From NCBI GenBank assembly GCA_003952965.2, contig CM025849.1, positions 34,055,079 to 34,119,078 on the forward strand: DNA of 64,000 nucleotides, written 5' to 3'. A model generated the notes under the pieces. That model was given only the letters and a program-made list of their open reading frames with translations. It was not told the DNA's origin and made no database searches. Shown piece after piece: positions 54,961 through 64,000 of the stretch (position 1 is the first letter of the stretch; each line of letters begins with the position of its first letter). A program made the translations under genes and the position numbers. This DNA comes from Morella rubra (lineage: Eukaryota; Streptophyta; Magnoliopsida; Fagales; Myricaceae).

Positions 54961-55740
54961 TAGGACCCCATAGACATTAAGAAAACAAAGACACCTATTA
55001 GTCCCATTGCTAAAGTAATGTAGGCTATTTTAATCAGATGGTTATAAATAAAACCTCCCTTGTAATCTCATCTTTGCACTAATGAGCATACAAGTTTGCC
55101 CCATGGGCTAGGCCTTGCCACAGTGGGTGTAGGTCTATAGATCGAATCGCTTAAATATTGTATCTCTCTCTCTTAGTTTAATTATTTTCTCTTTCATTTT
55201 AATTTTTGGGTCCTCACAAGCTATCATCAGAATGATTATATGGTACTATTTAAGTCATTGGGATGTGCAAAGTCACATATAAAATCTAGACCAAGAAAGG
55301 ATTGGTTTGCTTTTTTTTTCTTTTCTTTTTTGTGTTTAATTATATTTTACCTGATCATTGCATTCTCTTATAATATCCAGCATCCGTCCGTGCGTGTTGA
55401 TCACAAGAAAGGCAAAAACATAATCTTTTGAACTTCCATGCATTTACTTGCTCCAATTTGGCTTTCTTGATATTTTGTACGAATCTCGAACCACAATATT
55501 GATCTTTACTGGTTAAGTAACTCACGAGTTGTCATCAGAGTTGCCCCCAAAAACTTTTGATACCATTTGCTGTTTAAGTAAAACTTCTTGTTTCTTATTT
55601 CCATACAAAAACTGTATGTGTAGTTTAATATCGTTAACATAAACACCGCGCCGACCGGGTTGGCAATTTTTTTAATGCACTTTTCCTTTTTGCTATTTGT
55701 GATTTCTAACCACCCGAAGGCGACAAGGACTATAATTGGC

Positions 55741-58700
55741 ATGGATCCTGCTTTATACGATGCTGCAGCGAACAGAGATTTCGATGTTTTTAAAGATATC
55801 CAATAACCCCTACACCTCTTACAAACACCAACTAAAAACACAATTCTCCATATATACCTGACAACCCTGGAGTTTACAGATTCAGGATCAACAATGAACT
55901 TTGTAGAAAAGGTTCTCGATAAGTGTCCCTTACTATTACGGCAAACCAATGCCAATGGTGAAACTCTACTGCATATTGCAGCAAAGTATGGGCACAGTGA
56001 CATTGTAGATTTTCTGATTGAACGTGCGCGAATTCCTAATCAAGACCTCGAAAGCGGAATTGAACAAGTCAAGGAGATGCTTAGCAACAAACAAAGAGAA
56101 AGACACGGCCTTGCATGAGGCCATGCGCTATCGTCACATTGAGGTGGTGAGAAAGTTAGTCAAATCACAGACGCTCTATGAATTTCTGATCTTAATCTTA
56201 AGACATTTGCGCTATTTGGACTCCTCCCGTCTTAATGCCATATAAATGAGAAAAGTATTTACAATCAACAACAGCGTCTGGCGTAAATTACATGGACACG
56301 TTGTGCCATGAGACAAGTATCTGCCTGACTAATATGGTCACGGCGGTGGCAGGAGAGCGCGAGCTGCGGCGAGTAGAAGTCTGCCGAATAAGAGTAAACT
56401 CGCTGGTTAACCATTAGTTCTAATTCTTTCTTAGTGTCTACTCACGCGGCTTTGGATATTTCTACTAAAATACAATCATGACTTAGACTCTGATCATCGC
56501 GTTAATGATCAAGCATCGCATATAAATTAAAATTTATGCAAGCCCACATGCGTTACAAGGCTAAATGGGTCTAGACACACATCTCCACTCGCTTCTGGAC
56601 ACTCTCATCTCAACAAGCATAAGGCCTGTATTTGGTGAGTCATGGTCATGCAATTCAATCAATAACTGATGATAAGTCCATAAGCTAAAGAGTACACCGC
56701 CAGACATGCCCTTCCTCCCGCCATACTCACCGATGCGTTAACTCTTTATCTCAACCTGCGCCGTCCACTATGCACGCTACTACCTCACTTGCTAACTATG
56801 ATGGAGTATCACCCTATAAGAAAATAACAAATACACGCTCGATAAACATCCTACGACTAATTCCCACAATTAAACCTTCATGTTGAGATTCAATTACCAT
56901 TGTCTCTAATCCTATCCTTAACCTACTTTGCCGAGTCAAATCTGCGATATACATCATTTTCACTAGATTCGTACATCTGATACTGTGTTCGTTAAACTAT
57001 GTAGCGATATACCTGCTCTTGAAAGGACTTGCAGCGCCGCTGGATAATCACCTAAACCCAGTCAGCACCACTAAACTATTCCGGTACCCTCCACGTCCGT
57101 CACTTAAGCCGCACTAATATCCCGATGATCACTAATCGATTTCTGACACTCCGTAGACCGTCGAATCCTTGTTCGCGATATCATCCTATGTACTCAGACA
57201 CCTCACTCCACACCATAACCCAGCATATCATGAAAACAAGCAAATTTATTAGGACGAAGTTCCTTCTCCACCTAACGAGGACCCATGGCCCCGAATGCTC
57301 AATCGACCTCTATCTTTTTGCACTCGCTTCGAGCATTTTTGCTTAATGTATAGTGTGACACTAGCAAGTCTACCTTCACTAATCAAGAGGCTGTCTGCAC
57401 TGTTGTGAACTATTTGACTATCTTATATCAGACCTTGATCATCGTCGCCACTCCACTCAAACACACCATCCTGGTCGAGCTGGCGTGGGTATCACCGTAG
57501 GTCAAAAGGTATAAGTGGCAATCATCCTAAAAATCCTTCTTTGAGCAATCTTATTCACAAAATAAGTCTTGTAACAGTATTTCTGCTGAACACCCCCTCT
57601 TCTATACCAACCTTATGGCTGTACATACATTTAACAATTAACTTTAGTGCGTCATTAATAAATCAAGTTTTCGAGATCTATGCCCGTAGAGAATTCTGAT
57701 CTGTTATGGACTCTTCAAATGTACCAACCGAAAACCTGCAATGCTTTCGACACAGCTGAACTCAGAGGACTGAGCAATACTTGTCTCTGACTCAAAAGAA
57801 AACAACACTATCTTATGAGAAGCTATCTAACTTGAGGTCTGTTATTATACTTTTTTATTTATTTTTCCCTTCTCTGAAAAAAGTCACGAAAAAGTCCAGC
57901 CCCGAAACATACGTCTCTCATTTATCTTGTTTCTTTTTTCTATATTCATAATATGTAGACTTTGTCATCGGTTGTTGCTATGTTCCTCTCTCATATCTCA
58001 ATTCTTTCCTTCAACTTAAATTGTAATGCACTTTCTTATAATGCCGGACAGGAAGAACAAAACAGCTCGTTATCTTCTTTTCCGTCCTCACATGATTGAT
58101 CTAAACTCCATTTGTCGATCTTCTAATAATTAAAAGAACGTACTGCCAACCCCACAAACTCCTAAAGAGAAAATAAACTAGGTGACAAGTTCTCGTTTCT
58201 GCACCTCTAGCTATAAAGGAACCACATTTTCTTACAATTAGCACTCTATGTTATATACCAAACTTACTGCATTGTCCCACAACCTACCAATTGGTTCACA
58301 CTGGCTACATGGTATAATCTTAATGGTCAATGACATGGGATATAACTGACAGCTAGGGTCAAAGCCAAGAATTTTGTTATTTTTTTACATTGACTCCTCC
58401 CAAATACTAAAATATTATATTTCAGCCCCCAAAGCTTGATCTGGCTTTGCCCCTACTGATAAGGAGTTAAATATTGTCTTCTCCTAAATCCTGCATACTT
58501 TGTTCTTCTGTCTCTGCTTATTCTTATTTGGCTGGTTCCTCAGTGAAACAAAGTATCTACTATGTACGTGTTTGTTTTTAACTTCCTTCTTTGTTATAAG
58601 CTATATCAAAGTTTCAAATGCTCTTACTCAGAAAGTTTCTAAGGCTCACAATTCAGCGCAATAAATATTATACAGAATGGAGATAAAAGATGAAATAAAT

Positions 58701-59204
58701 GAACGAGTGAAGAAAAGGGAGAGGGAGATAGAGGAGAAGTTGCCGAAAGCATCACGAGCCCATTTGGTCTTGGCTACACTCATTACAACTGTAACCTTTG
58801 CGGCAGGTATTACAATGCCTAGGGGGTTCGTAGGAGGAGAAGGCCCACACTCAGGCTCCGCAATTCTAACTAAGAGTACTGCATTCAAAGCATTCGTTAT
58901 TACTGATGTTATATCCATGGTGTTATCGAGTTGTTCTGTTTTAATCTACCTACTATTACCATCATTCGATGAAAACAAATCGAGACTTAAATTCTTTCAT
59001 TCGGCTTGGCGTTTGAATTTGGTGGCAATGGTAGCAATGGTATTGTCATTTGTCACTAGCATATACTCTGTATTAGCATATTCCTTAAATCTTGTCATTC
59101 CTTCACTTATCATTGGCTTATCCTTCTTTGCTATTTTCTTTTTGATATTTTGGAAAAGGGCAGAATATATGAAATATTTTTTACTTGTATTTTTAGGATT
59201 TTGA
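55741..59204 (+). pseudogene. Mirror copy of ankyrin-PGG locus D
   Basis: Exon 1 starts at 55741 and repeats the left arm exactly, including TAA at codon 22 and restart MNFVEKVLDKC at 55894. At about 56085 identity collapses (QVKEMLSNKQRERHG instead of EMLRKTNKKKDTA). The rest of exon 1 and all of exon 2 (to about 57850) are only a noisy echo. The PGG exon (58677-59204) is clean again. Its first 35 or so residues differ coherently from the left (MEIKDEINERVKKREREIEE against a longer acidic segment), after which the two are identical through all four helices and the stop. No functional transcript is possible from this copy as read. Confidence 0.8.
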
Positions 59205-59970
59205 TGACGAGGTTCGATATTCCATCTATAGAAATGCTCGTACGCTGAGTTTGGGTGATGATAACTCTCATTTGGCATTCGTTTGGTTTTGGCTGCATCC
59301 ACAGCTTTTCCAATAATTCTTACTCTTTTTTCAAGGCGTCCTCGACCTTCTTATTCCATTTCCACTTGTAAGGTTTTAAAGACGAGCTTCAAGATGCAGT
59401 CTATACACAAATATCCGAGCATCGACTTTTGATGAGCATAAATCTCACTCGGAATCAATTGTCTACTCATGTACAGCTTATTGTATATAAAGAGCAGTTA
59501 ACAAAATTAAATGGAGTCGTATTATCAGAATGCATCTCCGCCAGACATCAAATTCATTCATTCTCGTCAGATCATGAAGAATCAAAGATGAATTTGCCTC
59601 TAAATGTACACAACAGCTAGCCGACTTTAATATGAGCGGAATGAATTGATAAAACCGTAGAGAGAAAAATATTTGCAGATACATTGTTTATGGAATGTAC
59701 ATGGCACCCACAAGAGCTTATTAATTAGAAACCTACTACGAATTTACATTTATCACTCTCAACCCCACCCACAGGCGCATCTAGGAAAAAAATGGAACGT
59801 AAAAATCAAGTTGAAAAAATGTCAAAAAAATCGGGAACACAAAAACCTTGCTTCCTTCAAACTTCTATAACAGCCGGAAGCCAAATCTAATGAATTAGTA
59901 TGATCTTTCACTAAGTCAAGCTGTAATGTGGACAATATCATCATTTCATTTACAGATGATTACAACCATA
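59205..59970. other. Mirror of 45450-46220, no gene seen
   Basis: Sequence is identical or nearly so to the left arm. Open frames on both strands are mirrored and not supported as genes. Confidence 0.5.
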
Positions 59971-59975
59971 TGATC

Positions 59976-60876
59976 TCAATGAGTCAAGTCCTCGCTTCCT
60001 ACGCCAACACTCGACTTGTCAATCATGCGTACATTGTGTTGTTCATATACTCTTGCCATGTTCTCTGCCCATTATTGTTCTGCTTGTTTGTCACTACACC
60101 GCTTCTGACTGCATCCACCATTGAAAGAAAGGTTTATATTTACCCCAGGTAGAAGATCATGATCGATTTGTAAGAAATTATTAACCTCCTCAGTCCTCAT
60201 ACTCAAGGGGGCATTGACATCAAGGCAAAACAAAACTCCATATAAGTGGGGGCATTGCCAAAGTATTCTTTGGCAGCTCCTACTAAGTTCCGACCTCTTA
60301 TACCCAAGATCAGAAAGAGGACACTAGTTCTCTAGACTTGGAAAGAGATGAAATACGACCATTCTTTTCCTCTAATTTCTGGTCAAGACACCAGGCATAA
60401 TAGATGTTCGACATCTGGGTCCATCAGAAAAATATTTGCATCTTTGTCTAAATGAAAAGAAAACTGGGCTGAAATTTAATATACCTGAACCGAACTCGTT
60501 TAAGATCCTTGACACCTCCTGGTAGGTATGTGACTGTGATATATACACCAGGCTCATCTTGCTCAACCCATTCCCTCAGTGTCAACACCGAGACTCACCA
60601 TCTTCTCATTCTGTGTCATTTTATTGCAAGATCTGATTAATTGATTGGTGTGAACTAAACTACGGTTGCTATTGGTGTTTAATCCATTAGAAAGTAACTG
60701 GCTGTTTGAGGCATTTGAGTCTTGTTCTTGCAGTGTTGCTTGACCATTCACTCAATAGCAGCATAGAAACTCTATTAGAAGCAGGACTGGAGCCCAAGGA
60801 ATTAGAAAGAGAAGGTGATTCCGTGTTCCGGGCAGCTCCCATGCAGAGGTAAGCTTTCAGCCATATAGTCCTTCAA
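59976..60876 (-). pseudogene. Mirror copy of the PRAF-type 3' exons
   Basis: This is the reverse complement of 44539-45449. The last exon (60108-59976) has changes such as Cys/His near the ARVYEQ motif. The linker/BRX exon (about 60876-60482) is mostly identical to the left but has lost bases near 60590-60640, and the ELYMAESLPLHGSC start is unchanged. The same TAA or a neighbouring change interrupts the BRX domain. Nothing suggests independent function. Confidence 0.75.
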
Positions 60877-61230
60877 CTGTCCAACATAAGAAAGACAAAA
60901 GTGTTTTCTACTACCAATAAAGACAAATAGATACTTAAAAACTCCAACAAAATGACTATGAGTTGTCTTACAAGTTCTATGGTCTAGTCCTAGACCAACC
61001 TGCGCCAAACTTCTTGGTGATGATTAGAAACTAAAATTCAATATCAAGCCACATAAACCAGTGTACCTTATACCCAAATTTTACCCTTTTCTGAGGTGTC
61101 TGTTTTGAGGTCGGAGTGGTTATAATATAAGTTTTCAACCGCACGCTAGTAATTTGGAAGAAATAATGTCTAACCAAAGAGTTTTCAAACATTTAGCAAT
61201 TCGAGGGGGAAAAATTTATTCAAACTCACT

Positions 61231-61419
61231 TTGAAAAAAAAAATTAGTGGTTTCTATATATGGATATTCGTATGCTGTAGGTTAGCGCATTCAGCAGGTC
61301 TTGCCATTGCGTCTTGTACTGTCATTGGATTATGTTTCATTCCAATCCTCTTCCTTATAGTTGCAAAGTTTTATAGTTATTTTCGTCAACATGTTGTAGC
61401 TTTAAAAGACGAGGTTTAA
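61231..61419 (+). pseudogene. Mirror copy of PGG fragment P3
   Basis: The translated tail (LAIASCTVIGLCFIPILFLI ... KDEV) is identical to 43998-44186. Sequence quality drops about 125 bp further on, within the mirrored MITE (61530-61870). Confidence 0.8.
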
Positions 61420-61544
61420 GATTCAATCTACAAAAATTGTTCCAGCATTCAATTTCATGTCGTGCAGGATAAATCTCACTTAACATTGATTTAGTAAGGT
61501 CCTCCATCGATAGGGGCTGCCACATGTTTATTTATTTAAGGTAT

Positions 61545-64000
61545 AAATCCACTCCTTGAATACTTTAAATATAGGTTTGACACTTTGTAACTCCGATCTA
61601 TTATTTTGCATGTTGCATCCACTAACTATTGCTCTTTTAACAAACTCTTCACCCTTCGATTAAAATTTGATGGAAATTGATTTTTTGACCTCTAAATTAT
61701 GATTTTCCCAAATAAATATGGTTATTGTCAAAAATCTATTTTCATTCAACCACCCTAAATGGAAAATCCTAAATAGAGTGCAAATTTGATTCAACTAGTA
61801 GGTAATGTACAATGAATAAATTCATATCGAGTGCAAATCTATCATACCCTCCCTATAGTCCACCTGTTGCAAACAGACTAAGTTATGTATTCCTATGGTA
61901 TTCATATATGAACACATACTAGCTTAGAAAGATGCTACGAGGTTAAGTCCCACATCTGCACACCCGAAACCTATAACTAATCATAACGTTGTCTTGATCG
62001 CGACAATGGCAGTTGTTATTCTCGTCTCTATTTTTTTATTTATTTATTTGCGTCAGTTTAGATGCCATAAAAGTCCCGGTACTTTTAACTCAACCTTCTC
62101 ATTTTAAAAAAATTAGTCCAACTAGCAGTTTTCACTACTGCTCATTTTCTAATCTACATGTTCACCATAGTTCTGTAATATTTACAATTCTCTACGTCCA
62201 CAATTAATTTGCTTCATTCCTGATGTCTTACCTTCCATTAGTAAGTGGTAAACTTCGCCCTACCAAGTCACCTCCCAGCACGTAGCTTTACCATCCTAAA
62301 TCATCCCACACTCCATTATAAGATGCGAGCGAGCGTTTTCTCGTACACAATTATTCAACATTGTTTAAATTCAAAATAATTTGGTGTAACCCAATCTCAG
62401 CAGTAACAAAAAAACAAGACTATACAAAACGTAAAAAATCTTCACCATTAACCCTCTATTTTCGTGAAAAGTTGTATCATACCCGAAAAAACACTGTACA
62501 CATTATGTTACCACAAAGAGCGAGAGAGAGCGAGAGAAAGCACAAAAATCAGAATATCCAATCCAACAAACTACAAACTCGGCGTCTGTGGGGGAAACTT
62601 GCGATGGTGATGTGTGTGCCACTCACTATCCCCACCACTGACATGCTCACCAATGTCAACGACATCCCATGTATGCTGTGTCCGTCGTGCACACTGCTCC
62701 AGGCGAAGCGATTATAAAACCTATTCCGTCTTCGACCCAGAAGCCAAGTTGTCTTTCATCTGCCGGGCCTCAGTAGAAGCCGCCTACGAGTATTGAGACC
62801 GGAAAAGAGACACAACTAACTGATGTTGGCCTATCTCATACTCTCTCGCAGCGTCCAAGAAGCCGAGCGAACGTCTCATTTGTGAAGGCAGTATTCATGT
62901 TCTGGCTAACTGTATGCCGGAATGGCTCGGTATATATCTTCGACAGCGCGACCATCATCGAATTTGACATAAAGATAAATCTGTCTGATGGTTCTTTAAC
63001 CATCCACCGTCTATTCTTGTCAATTTCCAAAACATCCATGATCACAATTTCCACCCACACATTTTACAACTTTCTTATTCTTTTTTTCGGGCATGTCAAC
63101 TCTTGCAATCTGAAGATTCTAAAGCTTAATACTTATATTTATAGACGTTTTCTTTCTCTATAATAGCCACGTTTCAAGCATATTATATGTTCACGAATTG
63201 AATAAAGGAGATCCCACAATTAGAAACTATCTATGATAAGCGATCGCACGTCCTTGTGAGAATTTCCTCCAGCGTGCGTGAGCGCATGGCGCGCCCACGG
63301 CCGCTTAACGCTACATAAAAGATCCTACAGAACATCTCACCTCTATTATATACACTCTACCGACGAAGGTAATTTACATGAACGTAAGCATAATTGAACG
63401 CTAGCTTGGATAAATCTCACTTCTAGCAGTGTGTATACCATTGCTGTATCTATTGCATATATGTTGATAACTAATAACAATAAACAATAAAGAAGTATGA
63501 AACAGAGAAATATGCTAAAGACCGAAGTGCTGAACTTGGGTGTGGTTTTTTCAATTGACGTTAATCTATTCGAAGAAATAGGCAAGTAAATATATAAAAC
63601 GACTCAACAGAAGATGCAATCTCGTAAGCGCGTAACCGAAAAACAAAAAATGGTTAGTTCCCATACTTTAACAAGTTCTTGTCGTGATAAAAGAATTCTA
63701 TGTAACTATTCTTCAAAAAGTCAATCAGATATATGACTGTTTACTGAAAAGTTATATATTTTATTAACATCTTTGGGAGGGTTCTCGAAACAACCTTCTC
63801 AAGGGCCGATAAGTATCTCGCAATCTACTCGTACTTTTTTCGTTTCTAAAGAGACTGTAGGTAGACGCTCGTACCCCCTCTGACTAGCAATCTCAATAGG
63901 TCATATTTGGGAAGAAGTCTGTAAAAGAACATGCAACTCCATCCACAATTAGGGTTTGAAGCAAAAAAATTAATCTTTGTAGCAGAACATTCTTTGAAGT
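61545..64000. other. Noisy mirror of 41885-43880, no reliable gene
   Basis: It holds a decayed mirror of MITE M4 (61530-61870) and of the GC-rich block (about 62590-62800). The last 100 bp match the reverse complement of 41885-41990. Open frames are not conserved with the left arm. Confidence 0.7.

Larger units (their letters stand above)
52200..64000. repeat. Right arm of giant inverted repeat, mosaic quality
   Basis: This is the reverse complement of 41885-52200. 54965-56085 and 58560-61545 are almost identical to the left arm. 52200-54960, 56090-58555 and 61550-64000 align only with dense substitutions and indels, though landmarks survive, such as CGCATTATGTGCG at 52892 and GGTAACAATTAATCC near 52650. 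The arm is longer than its partner because of many insertions. It runs to the window end. Confidence 0.9.

Overview
The window looks like nuclear DNA from a flowering plant, most likely a eudicot. It is AT-rich, with small spliced genes, long non-coding stretches and many plant-type transposons. No rRNA, tRNA, CRISPR array or bacterial-style operon was seen. The recurrent host gene is an ankyrin-repeat protein with a C-terminal four-helix PGG domain (ACD6-like family), always on the minus strand. Nearly every copy carries frameshifts, stops or deletions, so I call all of them pseudogenes or fragments; some single-base breaks may be assembly errors.

Layout. 1-0.5 kb: tail of a DUF247 gene. 0.5-9.9 kb: two inverted copies of a repeat pair (X and Y), one split by a 3.9-kb PIF/Harbinger element holding both of its genes in broken form. 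6.3-11 kb: two PGG-only exons. 11.7-14.6 kb: two promoter/leader copies, a LINE RNase H fragment and a second DUF247 tail. 14.88-19.24 kb: a CACTA element with exact ACA target duplications. 19.9-39 kb: tandem ankyrin-PGG loci A and B, a remnant C, a tiny remnant near 20 kb, and a fragment of a RCC1/FYVE/BRX (PRAF-type) gene. A 477-bp Mutator-type MITE sits in intron 2 of A, and locus B has the empty site.

41.9-64 kb is one giant inverted repeat that turns near 52.2 kb with almost no spacer. Its left arm holds a PGG fragment, a PRAF tail, ankyrin-PGG locus D, an 840-bp retroposon and the locus D promoter. The right arm repeats these in mirror order. Some right-arm segments are virtually identical to the left (54.97-56.09 and 58.56-61.54 kb); the segments between them are so riddled with substitutions and indels that they read as noise. 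That pattern suggests a fold-back long read that was only partly polished, although a real inverted duplication is not excluded.

How the parts relate: ankyrin-PGG proteins are membrane proteins linked to plant defence and cell death. The cluster grew by tandem duplication together with a common promoter/5' leader and, at least twice, a tail-to-tail PRAF fragment. Transposons then broke it up. I found no convincing new molecular system; the main points of interest are the palindrome, the duplication history and the dated insertions.
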